A stretch of 64,000 nucleotides of DNA from Gp6-AA40 sp963723495 (GTDB lineage: Bacteria; Acidobacteriota; Vicinamibacteria; Vicinamibacterales; UBA2999): positions 248,001 to 312,000 of the forward strand of contig CAVRQR010000011.1 in the NCBI GenBank assembly GCA_963723495.1, read 5' to 3'. Under the pieces are notes generated by a model. The model made no database searches. It was not told the origin of the DNA and saw only the letters and a program-made list of their open reading frames with translations. Positions 41,184 to 51,434 of the stretch are shown in pieces; the first letter of the stretch is position 1, and each line of letters starts with the position of its first letter. The position numbers were made by a program, and so were the translations under genes.

Positions 41184-41390
41184 CTAACCTTCAATCAATC
41201 GAACGTCCCCGGCGCGGGGGCCCTTGGTAGATTCCTCCGCCGTAAACTCGACGCGCTGCCCTTCGCGAAGCAGCTCGAATACCGCCTGCCGCACGGCGCT
41301 GCGGTGGAAGAAGTGTTCGATCCCGCCCTCGTCGCGAATGAAGCCGAAGCCTTTGTCGATGAGCAGGCGTGCGATAGTGCCGGTCGGCAT
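41184..41390 (-). CDS. Cold-shock-domain RNA-binding protein
   Basis: 68 residues from ATG 41390 with GGAGGT upstream. The RNP1-like KGFGFIRDEGG and RNP2-like IEHFFHRSAV motifs define a cold-shock domain. AEESTKGPRAGDVRLIEG is the usual C-terminus. Probably an RNA chaperone. In-frame codons to 41552 are not protein-like. Confidence 0.92.
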   Translation of the reverse strand: MPTGTIARLLIDKGFGFIRDEGGIEHFFHRSAVRQAVFELLREGQRVEFTAEESTKGPRAGDVRLIEG

Positions 41391-41612
41391 AGCCGTGTAC
41401 CTCCGATGACGAAGGCCTGGGACAATCCCAGGCGCTCCCGGACCGCTGTGTACGGACATCCTCCGATGCCTCGCGAACTCGCAGCGATCCGTGCGCACCG
41501 GCCAGGAAGCTGGGCCAGTGTAGGAGTGTCGGTATCGTGAAGTCAAGCACACCAGAACTCATTGCGGCACAATAGTTTGCACGCTGTCGTCGAGGTCAGG
41601 CTAGGATGAAGT

Positions 41613-42207
41613 GTGCTGCCCGGAATCGTTCTGGCTGCCGGCAACTCGGTCCGGATGGGCTCGCCGAAGGCGCTTCTGGCGAGCCCCGATGGCCGGCCAT
41701 TCGTGACCCGCATCGTCGAGACATTGCGGGAGGCCGGTGTTGTCGACCTCGTCGTTGTCACCGGCCGGGATCACGACGCCCTCGTAAAAGTACCTGAGCC
41801 GCGGCCCGTCAGTTCCCGCGATCGCACGCAACCCGGATCCTTCGCGGGGCCAGCTCTCCTCGCTTTTGGTCGGCATGGACGTTGTGGTCCGTGCCGACAC
41901 CGAGGCAATCCTCGTTACGTTGGTCGACGTACCGATGGTCATGGTGTCGACGGTGACGCGTGTGGTGAACGCGTGGGAGCGCACGCGCGCGCCGATCGTA
42001 CGCCCCGCGATCGGCGATCGACACGGTCACCCTGTCATCTTCGATCGTGCACTGTTCGACGCGCTCCGTGGTGCGCCGTTCGACGCCGGCGCGAAATCGG
42101 TCGTCCGTTCCCACGAGCACGATCTTCTCAATGTCCCGGTCGACGACGAAGGATGCCTGGTCGATATCGATACGCCGGGAGAGTACCGGTTGCTCAGTGA
42201 ACGGTGA
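41613..42207 (+). CDS. MobA/MocA-like molybdenum cofactor nucleotidyltransferase (frameshifted)
   Basis: NTP-transferase that probably attaches CMP or GMP to molybdopterin. GTG start with AGGATG upstream. The N-terminal nucleotide-binding motif is IVLAAGNSVRMGSPKALLA. The frame changes near 41785 (AAAA run), after which RNPDPSRGQLSSLLVGMDVV, TLVDVPMV and the C-terminal DIDTPGEYRLLSE follow, the latter typical of MocA/CoxC-like members. About 198 residues. Fits with moaD/moaE in the same window. Confidence 0.85.
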
Positions 42208-42219
42208 ACCACAGAAGAT

Positions 42220-43203
42220 TTACTTACCGTCCGCCGCACGTGCCGCACTGAGGATGTTTCTCAATCCGTAGTTGTGCTCGTGGCATTCGAACGCAAAGAT
42301 CGGATTCGGATCGGCTGTCAGCGGCATCGCGATCGTCCATGGCCTGGTCCATGTCTTCGGATCGTCGAGAGTCGCTGTCCACTCGATGCGATCGGGTGCG
42401 ACGCGGGTAAAGCGTTCGACCACACGGAATGTTTCAGCGTTGGCGTTGCGATATGCCGATGCGCTCGTGAAGTTCGTCGTTTCCACGACGAGCGTGTTGC
42501 CCTCCCAGCGGCCGCGCGGATCTCCCATGTGGGCGCGGAACCCGCGGCCGACATGGGGACGTCCGTCGAGCGGGATGACGCGCGCCTCGTGAACGATCTC
42601 GTAGGTGATCACGATATAGCCGGGTGACTGGATGATCTGGTAGTTGTTGCCGTACATCACCGGAATCATCGAGCCCGGGATGCTGCGCGAGATGCAGCGC
42701 TCGAGCATGCCCAGATCTTCAGGGCCATCGAAGGGACCGCCTACGAAGCTGCTGCGGACGCGAAGCCCCTTGAGTCGCTGCGCAGCCTCGGGCGTCAGCG
42801 GCGGGATTCGACCATCGGCTGGATCGACGATCAACCACGGTTGATTGCGTTTGCTGAGATCGAGGATCTGCAGCCACCATTCGTCCGGTCCGCGCACTTC
42901 GCCATTGGCCAGTCCGGCAATCGCCTGTTTCGTCGCCAGTTCCCGGACTCTGGCCAGTTCGTCCGCCGTGAGATCCTCAAGCCGGCGCCCTGCAAATTCC
43001 TTGGGTCGCTCGAGAGGTGTCGCGTACTCGTTGGAGTTGGTGTAGATGCCCTGCAGATCGGGGTCGCCCCACGGCGTGCGCGGGGGCGTGTAGGCGCGGG
43101 CGGTTCGAGCTGGTGAGGTCGTCTGGGCGGAAAGCGCAATGAACTCCGCCAGGCCGACGAGAAGCGAAGCGACACTCACGAACGCGAGAAGTCGAGTCCT
43201 CAT
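42220..43203 (-). CDS. Secreted protein of the WGDPDLQG family, unknown function
   Basis: 327 residues with a signal peptide (LLAFVSVASLLVGLAEFIAL then SAQ). The mature N-terminus TPPRTPWGDPDLQGIYTN is a frequent signature of secreted proteins in Acidobacteriota. GDPRGRWEGNTLVVETTNFT and a lone His-rich ECHEHNYGLRN near the C-terminus are other conserved-looking parts. No enzyme motif recognised. Likely periplasmic or extracellular. Confidence 0.8.
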   Translation of the reverse strand: MRTRLLAFVSVASLLVGLAEFIALSAQTTSPARTARAYTPPRTPWGDPDLQGIYTNSNEYATPLERPKEFAGRRLEDLTADELARVRELATKQAIAGLANGEVRGPDEWWLQILDLSKRNQPWLIVDPADGRIPPLTPEAAQRLKGLRVRSSFVGGPFDGPEDLGMLERCISRSIPGSMIPVMYGNNYQIIQSPGYIVITYEIVHEARVIPLDGRPHVGRGFRAHMGDPRGRWEGNTLVVETTNFTSASAYRNANAETFRVVERFTRVAPDRIEWTATLDDPKTWTRPWTIAMPLTADPNPIFAFECHEHNYGLRNILSAARAADGK

Positions 43204-43322
43204 TCAGCCCCCTCACAGGTCGCGTCCTCGCTGAAGGCTCGCGGACACGAACACGCCGGATGGTGCGATCCTGGGTGCGTCGGGCTCGATTATCGATCAA
43301 TCCGCACAGCGAGTGGTGGCGG

Positions 43323-43952
43323 CTAGCGCCTCCGCGAAGCGATTCCGGTGTGAAGACGCTGCACCGCAAACTGGATGAGGTCGTCGATGTGGGCCTGCTG
43401 ATGACGGAGCTGGCCATCGATGATGAGCATCGACACACCGTGGACGGTGGCCCAGATGAAGCGCGCGAGCTGCAGCGGATCGTCCTTCCTCACCGCGCCG
43501 TCCTTCTGGAGCGACACAATGGCGTCGACCAGCGCCTGAAATGCTGCGGTCGATTCCCGTGTCAGCTCCTCGTCGCGCGGGCCATCGTCCACGAAGCCGC
43601 CGAACATGACCCGGTAGTGAGAGGAATTGGCCATCGCGAACCGGATGTACGCGACGCCCATGTCATTGAACTCGCGAACCCCGCCGGAACGCCAGCCCTC
43701 GAGGAGACGCGCCCGCAGCATGCGAAAGCCTTCCGTCGCAACCGCGGAGAGCAACGCCCGCTTGTCGGCAAAGTGGCGATAGAGCGCCGTGCGCGACACA
43801 CCCAATGCACGTCCGATCGTGCGCAGCGTCAGCGCCTCGACGCCGTCATGGTGAATCGTCCGCAGCGCCTCGTCGAGCAGCGCGCGGCGCAGGTCGCCAT
43901 GGTGGTAGCGATCGCGCGGCTTGCGCCGTGGACGAGCAGCTGAAACAGGCAT
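43323..43952 (-). CDS. TetR-family transcriptional regulator
   Basis: 209 residues. The N-terminal HTH is DGVEALTLRTIGRALGVSRT followed by ALYRHFADKRALL, and the C-terminus resembles the WHG/TetR_C_33 ligand domain (RFIWATVHGVSMLIIDGQLR). Divergent from a membrane-protein gene across 87 bases that hold two palindromic operators. A minus-strand promoter overlaps operator 1, so autoregulation is likely. The -10 ends eight bases before the ATG. Confidence 0.94.
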   Translation of the reverse strand: MPVSAARPRRKPRDRYHHGDLRRALLDEALRTIHHDGVEALTLRTIGRALGVSRTALYRHFADKRALLSAVATEGFRMLRARLLEGWRSGGVREFNDMGVAYIRFAMANSSHYRVMFGGFVDDGPRDEELTRESTAAFQALVDAIVSLQKDGAVRKDDPLQLARFIWATVHGVSMLIIDGQLRHQQAHIDDLIQFAVQRLHTGIASRRR

Positions 43953-43960
43953 GTCGCCTG

Positions 43961-43989
43961 AGCATAGCGGCTGATGTTGACACAGTCAA
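43961..43989 (-). promoter_or_regulatory. tetR promoter
   Basis: On the minus strand TTGACT (43989-43984) and TATGCT (43966-43961) are 17 bases apart; the -10 lies eight bases before ATG 43952. The -35 sits inside operator 1. Confidence 0.7.
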
Positions 43990-43992
43990 CAT
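43974..43992. promoter_or_regulatory. TetR operator 1
   Basis: ATGTTGACACAGTCAACAT: 8-base half sites around a 3-base centre. It covers the -35 hexamers of both divergent promoters, so one bound repressor could block both. Confidence 0.8.
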
Positions 43993-44005
43993 GTGGGTGT
44001 AGATT
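43977..44005 (+). promoter_or_regulatory. Promoter of the membrane-protein/ABA4-like gene pair
   Basis: TTGACA (43977-43982), 17 bases, TAGATT (44000-44005). Start of transcription would fall in operator 2. AAAGGAG at 44027-44033 precedes ATG 44040. Confidence 0.78.
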
Positions 44006-44026
44006 GATGTTGACAGTGGCAACATC
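44006..44026. promoter_or_regulatory. TetR operator 2
   Basis: 21-base palindrome GATGTTG...CAACATC with a single mismatched pair, sharing the TGTTGAC half site with operator 1. Centres are 33 bases apart, about three helical turns, so two dimers could bind the same face. Confidence 0.78.
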
Positions 44027-44039
44027 AAAGGAGCGTTGT

Positions 44040-45011
44040 ATGACGTTCGTCACCCAGATTCGATCGGTGCTCAGCCGTTTGTGGCAGACCGACCGCGTGC
44101 TGACCGGCTCGGCTGTGCTGATGCTTGGAGCATTGGCGATGTTTCTCGCCGGGCTGGTGCTCGATCCCCGCATGGTCACCGGCGCACCCGTGTGGCTGAA
44201 GCCGGCGAAGTTCGCCATCTCGACGGCAATCTACATGTTCACGCTCGCGTGGGTGTTCACTTACCTGAGCGACTGGCCAAAGGTGCGGCGCGTCGTGGGA
44301 CGCGCGAGCGCGGCCATCTTCATCGCGGAAGTCGCCGTGATCGCGCTGCAGGCATGGCGCGGCACGACGAGCCACTTCAACATGTCGACGCCTCTCGATG
44401 GCGCGCTCTTCGCCTTCATGGGCGGAGCGATCCTGTTGCAGACGGTCATGAGCGTGTCTGTCGCGATCGCGTTGTGGCGGCAGTCGTTCCAGGATCGGGC
44501 TCTCGGGTGGGCGCTTCGGCTGGGAATGGTCATCACCATTGCCGGCGCCTCGATGGGAGGTTTGATGACTCGCCCGACCGAGGCACAACTGGCTCACGCG
44601 GAGGCGACGGGCCAGTTGCCGATCGTAGGCGCGCACACGGTCGGCGCGCCTGATGGCGGACCTGGATTGCCGGGCACCGGCTGGAGCGTCGAGCACGGCG
44701 ATCTTCGCGTGCCACACTTCCTCGGGCTGCACGCGCTCCAACTGCTACCCGCACTGGCCTGGCTGCTGTGGCGGCGTCGCATCGACGACGGCCGGCGTGC
44801 GCGGCTGATCATCGTTGCCGGCGCCAGCTACGCCTCGCTCGTGCTTATCATGATGTGGCAGGCCCTGCGGGGGCAGTCGCTGGTCGGCCCGGATGCGCCG
44901 ACGTTGGTTGTGTTCGCTATGTGGGCGGTCGTGACGGTGGCCGCGGTCGTGTGGCCCTTTCGTTCACGAGGCACGGCATCCGATGCGACGCTGAAGTGGA
45001 TCAACCCATGA
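44040..45011 (+). CDS. Polytopic membrane protein, unknown function
   Basis: 323 residues from ATG 44040 with AAAGGAG upstream; in-frame codons back to 43974 are inside the operators and are not used. About eight hydrophobic segments, including VLMLGALAMFLAGLVLDP, KFAISTAIYMFTLAWVFTYL and VVFAMWAVVTVAAVVWPF. A polar loop (GQLPIVGAHTVGAPDGGPGL) contains possible His ligands. No family recognised. Under TetR control and coupled to the next gene by ATGA. Confidence 0.8.
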   Translation: MTFVTQIRSVLSRLWQTDRVLTGSAVLMLGALAMFLAGLVLDPRMVTGAPVWLKPAKFAISTAIYMFTLAWVFTYLSDWPKVRRVVGRASAAIFIAEVAVIALQAWRGTTSHFNMSTPLDGALFAFMGGAILLQTVMSVSVAIALWRQSFQDRALGWALRLGMVITIAGASMGGLMTRPTEAQLAHAEATGQLPIVGAHTVGAPDGGPGLPGTGWSVEHGDLRVPHFLGLHALQLLPALAWLLWRRRIDDGRRARLIIVAGASYASLVLIMMWQALRGQSLVGPDAPTLVVFAMWAVVTVAAVVWPFRSRGTASDATLKWINP

Positions 45012-45436
45012 CTGCGAATCAGACCTTCGACGTCGTCAACCTCGTGGCGCTTGTGGGCTGGGTGCTGCTCGTGCTGTCACCCAGGCTCCCGCGCATGACG
45101 ACCATGGTGACCGGCGTGGTGATTCCCACTCTGCTCGCCGCCCTTTACGTTGCGCTTGTTGTGACCAACTGGGCCGCAAGCGAGGGAGGCTTCTCGTCGC
45201 TCCCCGACGTGGCGGCGCTGTTCAGCAACCCGTGGATCCTGCTGGCAGGGTGGACGCACTATCTGGTGTTCGACCTTCTCATTGGGAACTGGGAGATGCG
45301 CGACGCGGCCGGGCGCGGAATTCCGTACATGCTGGTCTTGCCGTGCCTCGTGCTGACGTTTCTCTTCGGGCCGGCCGGATGGCTGCTCTATACAGTCGTC
45401 CGGTCGTTTCGGTGGGGTGGAGAAGTAGCTGCGTAG
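45008..45436 (+). CDS. ABA4-like (DUF4281) membrane protein
   Basis: 142 residues, four helices. The family pattern is seen in PWILLAGWTHYLVFDLLIGN and WEMRDAAGRGIPYMLVLPCL. The plant relative ABA4 is needed for neoxanthin formation; bacterial members have no assigned role. Start overlaps the preceding stop. Confidence 0.85.
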   Translation: MTANQTFDVVNLVALVGWVLLVLSPRLPRMTTMVTGVVIPTLLAALYVALVVTNWAASEGGFSSLPDVAALFSNPWILLAGWTHYLVFDLLIGNWEMRDAAGRGIPYMLVLPCLVLTFLFGPAGWLLYTVVRSFRWGGEVAA

Positions 45437-45501
45437 CCGAGTCACTAGAAGAGTTACCATTCCCTCCGCGAAACTGGCTCCAGCTTTCACGGAGGTCCCC
45501 A

Positions 45502-46549
45502 ATGAAGCGCTTCTTCGGGATGTCACTCGCCCTGGCGGTCGTGATCCTGGCGGTGCCCACACTCGCCCAGCAGGTGCCGCCGCGTGCGACAGCGTTTCGC
45601 CAGCGCTCCTGACATTCCATACGAATCGATCCCGAACTTTCTGAAGGTGCCCCCGAACCTCTATTTCGGTGAGGGCATCGGTGTCGCGCGGAACTCGAAG
45701 GGACACATCTTCATCTTCACCCGCAGCGGCGACACGCGCCTCTTCCAGTTCGACCAGAATGGCGCGTTCGTCCGCGAGATCGGTCAGGGTCTCTACGGTT
45801 TCGAGATGGCGCACGGCGTCCGCGTCGACTCGCAGGACAACATCTGGACGGTTGACGAAGGCACGAACATGGTCGTCAAATTCAGCCCGGAAGGCCGCGT
45901 GCTGATGACGATGGGCCGGCGGCCGGAGGCGCTGGGCGTCGAGCCAACGCCCGGCGTCGTGCAGGGCGGCGGTGAACCGTATCGCTTCAACCGGCCGACC
46001 GACATCACCTGGGACCCTGCCGGAAACATCTTCGTGTCCGACGGCTACTTCAACTCACGAGTGGTGAAGTACGACAAGAACGGACGCTTCATCAAGTCCG
46101 TGGGTATCCGCGGGACCGCACCGTACCAGTTCAACACGCCTCATTCGATCACCTCCGACGCCAACGGCAACATCTACGTCGCCGACCGCAACAATCGGCG
46201 TATCCAGGTCTTCGACGGCAACCTGGTGCTGCGGGCCATCTACGATCACGTCGGAGCGCCCTGGGCGGTGTGCATCAGCCCTGGCCCGCATCAGTATCTC
46301 TTCAGCTCGAATTCGAACCCGGACAACAACAACTCGTTGCTCGCCGCGGTGGCCGGAGAGATTTACAAGATGGAGCTGGATGGCACGGTGATCGGCAAGT
46401 TCGGCAAGCCGGGCAAGCAGCTGGGCGAGTTCAGCACGGTACACGCGATCGACTGCCGCAACCCGGACGAACTGATCGTCGTCGAGATCACGGCGTGGCG
46501 GGCGCAGAAGATCCGCCTCAAGGCGGTCACGCCATCTTCCACGCGGTAG
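45502..46549 (+). CDS. Secreted NHL-repeat beta-propeller protein A (frameshifted)
   Basis: About 349 residues with a signal peptide (MKRFFGMSLALAVVILAVPT then LAQQ) and GGAGG at 45491-45495. After a frame change near 45595 it continues DIPYESIPNFLKVPPNLYFG and six or so NHL blades, e.g. RFNRPTDITWDPAGNIFVSD and TPHSITSDANGNIYVADRNN. The fold resembles peptidyl-alpha-hydroxyglycine alpha-amidating lyases, but metal and catalytic residues were not verified. A close paralogue follows. Confidence 0.85.
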
Positions 46550-46573
46550 TGTCGCGAGACTGTGAGGCCCTCC

Positions 46574-47644
46574 ATGACACGTGTATTGAAGCTCGCAACC
46601 TTCGCGCTTGCACTGCTCTGCGTGCCCGTGACCGCGCAGCTGAGCGTCCCTGAGATCCCCTACGATGCCGTCGATCCACTGAAGCTGCCGGACGACCTGT
46701 ACCTTGGCGAGGCAGCGGGCGTGGCGACCAATTCCAAGGGGAACATCTTCGTCTATACACGGACAGGGAATCCGTCGGCCACGCTGGGCACGCGCCGCAC
46801 GTTCTCGCGCGGTGCCGCACGCCTCTTCGAGTTCGATCCCTCGGGCAAGTTCGTTCGCGAGATCGGGCAGGGCCTGTACGGGTTCCTCTTCGCGCACACA
46901 GTGAGGGTCGATCGCGAGGACAACATCTGGGTCGTCGACGAAGGATCGAACATGGTGATCAAGTTCGATCGCGACGGGCGTGTGCTGATGACGATGGGCC
47001 GCAAGCCGGAGGCGATTCCGGTGCCGCCTCCACCGCCCCCGCCCGCGCCTGCGCCACCTGCCGCCGGTGCCGCGCCACCGGCGCCGCAAGGTACCGGCGT
47101 ACCGGGCGATAACTTCAATCGCCCGACCGATGTGGCGTGGGATGCCGCCGGCAATATCTACGTCGCCGACGGTGCCGGAAACTCGCGCATCGCGAAGTTC
47201 GATCGCACCGGCAAGTATCTGAAGTCGTGGGGCTCACGCGGTTCGGGACCAGGTCAGTTCAACGTCCCGCATACGATCGCCATCGACGCTCAGGACCTCG
47301 TCTATGTCGGCGATCGCACGAACAATCGCATCCAGGTCTTCGACGGCGAGGGGACGTTCAAGACGCAATTCGTCAATGTGGGTTCGCCGGCGGCCATCTG
47401 CATCACGCCGGGACCGCGGCAGTTCCTCTACGCATCCAACTCGAATCCCTCGGACTCGATGGACAACGGCGAGATCTACAAGATGACGCTCGACGGCAAG
47501 ATCGTCGGGAAGTTCGGCACCGCCGGCAAGCTGCTCAAGGAGTTCGGCACGGTGCACGAAATGGATTGCCGTGGCGAGAACGAGATCTACGTCGGCGAGA
47601 TCACGAACTGGCGGGTGCAGAGGCTGACGCTGAAGCCGCGCTGA
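46574..47644 (+). CDS. Secreted NHL-repeat beta-propeller protein B
   Basis: 356 residues from ATG 46574 (GTG 46562 is an alternative). Signal peptide VLKLATFALALLCVPVTAQ. Blade sequences such as NFNRPTDVAWDAAGNIYVAD and VPHTIAIDAQDLVYVGDRTN align closely with protein A, indicating tandem duplication. It differs by an inserted Pro/Ala-rich linker (about 47025-47090) between blades. Substrate unknown. Confidence 0.87.
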   Translation: MTRVLKLATFALALLCVPVTAQLSVPEIPYDAVDPLKLPDDLYLGEAAGVATNSKGNIFVYTRTGNPSATLGTRRTFSRGAARLFEFDPSGKFVREIGQGLYGFLFAHTVRVDREDNIWVVDEGSNMVIKFDRDGRVLMTMGRKPEAIPVPPPPPPPAPAPPAAGAAPPAPQGTGVPGDNFNRPTDVAWDAAGNIYVADGAGNSRIAKFDRTGKYLKSWGSRGSGPGQFNVPHTIAIDAQDLVYVGDRTNNRIQVFDGEGTFKTQFVNVGSPAAICITPGPRQFLYASNSNPSDSMDNGEIYKMTLDGKIVGKFGTAGKLLKEFGTVHEMDCRGENEIYVGEITNWRVQRLTLKPR

Positions 47645-47652
47645 AGGTCCGG

Positions 47653-50208
47653 TCAGAACGTGAAACGCGTACCGATCCACCCCCGAATAGGTGCGCCCAC
47701 TGCGTAGAACGTCGAGTGCCTGATCGGGAACTCGCCGTCGATGGGTGGGAGCGGCTGCGCGATGAAGTTCTCCTCGTCCGTGAACCCCATTGCGCCGAGC
47801 TGCGCGCCAGTGGAGTAATGGCGATCGAACAAATTGTTGATCTGGCCGATCACCTGCAGCCACCGGGTGAGGCGATAGCGCGCCCCGAGATTCACTACCG
47901 CATAGCCGGGTGACGTGCCTTCGTTGAGGTAGTACGTCCCATCGGGCTCGTGCTCGTTGTTCTCGTTCCCGCGAGCGAAGCTGCCGGAGACACCGACGAC
48001 ATCGACGTCAACAGACAGGGCGTCAGTGATGCGAACGTTGGCAAACACCTTGATCATGTGGCGCGGAACGAAGGGCATCCGGTCGCCGGGCTCGATGTCG
48101 ATGGTCCCCTCGAGGCCAGGCTCTCCTGCATCGGCCTCGCTGTTGGACCCGTTGCTCTCCCCGTTGACGGTCTCTTCGCTTTGGAACGTCGCGCTCAGAA
48201 ACGTATACCCAGTGCCGAAGTAGACGCGGCCGCGTTGTCCGTTGATCCCAAGCTCGAATCCCTGCCGTCGTGTTTCGCCGAAGTTCCTGAAGTAGCCGAA
48301 GCCAGTCTGCTCCGACATCACGAACAGAATGTCATCGTCGTTGACCGCGTGAAAGAAGCCGCCGTGCCAGGCCGCACCGGCGACGCTGCCCTCTGACTCC
48401 GAGCTCCATCGTCCGGGTCACGACCTGATCGAGAGGTGGATCTCCGGCCATGGCATTCGGCAACTTGCACGGGCTCTCCGGATCGGCGCACCCGAGCTCA
48501 ATCGACGTCGCGGCACGACTGCCCTCGCTGTAACCGGCATACAGGGTGACCTGTGACGTCGGGTCGAACGTGACGCCCACAGCGGGATTGAAGCGGCTGA
48601 AGACGTGCTCGCCATCGAGAGAACCGGGCCCGCCGCCGGGGTTGATGAGATCTGTGTTGTGGACCGACGTTCGATTGAAACGTCCAGACAGCGTCAGATG
48701 CCACCGCTCGTCGAGTGTCAGCGTGTTGGTGGCGAACAGGCTCCATGTCGTCGTGACGCCGTCGAGGTCGACACGTGTGTCGAACGGCTCACCATCGACA
48801 TCACCTCCCGTGACGCCGTCGCCGAACGCTCCGGTGCCAGTGACACTGCGATCCGGATTGAGGTAGCCGAGCTCGGTTGATTGAATGAAACCAACGGTGC
48901 TCCGATCGAATGCGCCACCAGCCGTGAACTGGTTACGACGCGTCTGGCCGAAGTCGCGGCGTGTGACTTGTGCGGAGAAGCCGCCGTTCTGTTGATCCGT
49001 CTCCGATCGGTTGATGAGGCCGTTGCACTTCTCTGATGGTTCATCCACGAGGAGCACGTTGGCGACACAGCGCAGATACGGAAACGGTGTGTTCGAGGCG
49101 TTGGCGCCGACGACCGGGGCAGTGATGTACCCGGCAGCGAGCAGGGCCGCCTGCTCGGTGACAGTAGGTTGATAGAGCGACTGGTCGAGCGACTCCTCGT
49201 TGAGGTCACCGTTGAACGTCGCGGTGCTGATGTCGCGGAAATAGCCATTCGCCGGAGAACGTTCAGGCGATCGTTCAACGTTCGGTGCGTCGTGACGTTC
49301 AGGAACGTGGAGCGATTGTCGGTTTCGTCCGGTTTGGTGTAGACGCTCGCGTAGTCGCGATCCAGGAAACCGATCTCCTGGAGGCCGTTGCCGTTGAGCT
49401 CGTTGTCGGCGTAGGCGAGCGTCACCGAGACATCGCCGCGACTCTTCCTCCACGCGAGCTTGCCAAACAACTGGCGCACGTCGGACGGAGAGTCGTCGCG
49501 CCAGCCATCCTCCGCGAAGAGATTGCCGGCAACATACCAGTCGACGCCGTTCGCCATGCGACGGCCGCCATGCTCGAACTCGACATAGCGACGCATGTCG
49601 CTGCCGTAGACCGCCTGCAGGGTCGTGCCCGGTGAGTTGCGGCCATCCTTGGTCTGAATGGAGAGCGCTCCGCCGAGCGTGTTGAGGCCAAAGAGCGGAT
49701 TCGAGCCTGGCATCAGCGCGCCGGAAAAGATCGCCATTCGGGGAATCAGATCCCAACTCACCACGTCGCCGAACGGCTGATTCAGTCGCACTCCATCCAT
49801 GTAGACCGAAAGGCCCTGCGGCGTGCCGAGCAGTGGCGAGGCCGTGTAGCCGCGATAGCTCACATCTGGCTGAAACGGGTTGCTCTGCGTTTCGTTGACG
49901 TTCACGCCATTCAGACGCAGATTCAGATAGCTGGCGATATCCAGCGCACCGCTGTTGTCGATGTCGCGTCCGGTCAGGGTCTGCACCGGTGCGGCAATCT
50001 CTTCAACTGGAATCGTCACATCGACCAACGGCGTCGTGCCGACCACTGTCACCGTGAACGTCGTCGTTGGCGGCGTCTGCTGAGAATCAGATGTGTTTTG
50101 CGAACCCGACTGGCTCGAAGTGTCCTGAGCGATGGCTGGCACCGAGAGTAGGCAAAGCAGCGCCATGACACTCGGCACTTGTCGCGAGCTTCCGTTACGG
50201 AATCTCAC
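47653..50208 (-). CDS. TonB-dependent outer-membrane receptor 2 (two frameshifts)
   Basis: About 850 residues. GTG 50208 gives a signal peptide (VMALLCLLSVPAIAQD). The plug domain shows EEIAAPVQTLTGRDIDNSGA, RLNGVNVNETQSNPFQPDVS and NPLFGLNTLGGALSIQTKDG. The barrel continues through frame changes near 49255 and 48400 and ends YAVGAPIRGWIGTRFTF with the final aromatic residue. Unlike the Oar-like receptor it lacks the carboxypeptidase-like N-domain. Extracellular loop FDRHYSTGAQLGAMGFTDEE near the end is typical of siderophore/vitamin-type receptors. Substrate unknown. Confidence 0.87.
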
Positions 50209-50247
50209 CAGGCATGCTCCGTTGTGTCCTTGAGACTGAACGAGTAA

Positions 50248-51366
50248 TCACCGCAGATCGACGAGGACCGCCCCCCAGGGGCCGCGACCAACCGGAACCG
50301 TCTTGACCACACGGCGACCGGCAACGTCGATGATCGAGACATCGTCTGATGGCCCGTTCGCGGTGTAAACGGTCTGGCCGTCAGAGCTCACTGCTAGTCC
50401 CCATGGTCGCTGGCCCGCGTCAATCGAGCCGCCGATCGTGTCGGTGGCCGTGTCGATGATGGTCAGCATCCGGCTGCGGCCGGTGGTCACGAACATGAAC
50501 TTGCCATCCGGTGAGGCGGCGGTGCCCATCGGCCGCATGCCCTTGCCGAGATCGATGGTCTTCAAAACGCCGAGCGTCTTCGTGTTCACGACGGTCACGG
50601 TTGCGCCGTTCTCAGAGGGGACGTACGCCTTCGAACCATCGGGCAGGAACGCGACCGAACGCGGTCTGGGACCAACCGGGACCGCCTTGACGACCTTGCG
50701 TGAAGGCAGGTCGATGACCACGGCCGTGCCGTCGTCCTCGGACGTCACCCAGACGCGCTCGGCCCCTGGCTGGACCGCGACGCCCTCTGGTTCCTCGCCC
50801 GTTGGAAACGTATCCAGGATCTTGCCAGTGGCGACATCGACGACGCTGGCGATCGCCGCATCTTCGTTGGCGACAAAGACGCGCGTGCCATCGTGACTCA
50901 CTGCAACCACCTCGGGATCGGTCCCGCTTGGCAACACTTTGACCAGCTTCTGCTGGCGAATGTCGAAGACCCCGATCCCATCGGCGGTGCGATCGGGCGG
51001 CGGCAGCGTGCTCTCATCCACACCGGGTGGCGCCGGTGGTGAACCGCTCAGTGCGACGTACAACGTCGATTTGTCCGGGCTCACGGCGATCCCTCTCGGC
51101 CGTTTGCCAAGCGGAATCGTGGCGACAACCGTTTGCGTGTTGGCGTCGATCACCGACAAATCACCGGAGGTTTCATTGGTGACGTAGACCCCGACCGATG
51201 GCGGCGTCGGAGCCGGTGGCTGAACTGTCGAGGCAGGTTCGGGACTCGACTGTTGGCTGCCGCACGCAGCCGAGGCAATCGCGACGAGAAGGATGAGACC
51301 GTAGGTGCTGTCGTAAACGCATACGAGTGCTACTGACGATATTCCCCGAGCCCGCGTTTTGTTCAC
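50248..51366 (-). CDS. YVTN-repeat beta-propeller lipoprotein
   Basis: 372 residues, GTG start at 51366. A lipobox-like LLVAIASAACGS predicts a lipidated Cys at about 35. Mature protein is a seven-blade YVTN/YncE propeller: VYVTNETSGDLSVIDANTQT, PRGIAVSPDKSTLYVALSGS, RPWGLAVSSDGQTVYTANGP. A Pro-rich linker follows the anchor. It lies 39 bases downstream of receptor 2's start region on the same strand, so it may be its periplasmic or surface partner. Confidence 0.87.
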   Translation of the reverse strand: MNKTRARGISSVALVCVYDSTYGLILLVAIASAACGSQQSSPEPASTVQPPAPTPPSVGVYVTNETSGDLSVIDANTQTVVATIPLGKRPRGIAVSPDKSTLYVALSGSPPAPPGVDESTLPPPDRTADGIGVFDIRQQKLVKVLPSGTDPEVVAVSHDGTRVFVANEDAAIASVVDVATGKILDTFPTGEEPEGVAVQPGAERVWVTSEDDGTAVVIDLPSRKVVKAVPVGPRPRSVAFLPDGSKAYVPSENGATVTVVNTKTLGVLKTIDLGKGMRPMGTAASPDGKFMFVTTGRSRMLTIIDTATDTIGGSIDAGQRPWGLAVSSDGQTVYTANGPSDDVSIIDVAGRRVVKTVPVGRGPWGAVLVDLR

Positions 51367-51434
51367 GGTATCTTCACCATGACTTCAGCCGATCAACCGG
51401 CTCATCTCGGCATGTAGAATCATCGACGCGTCGC

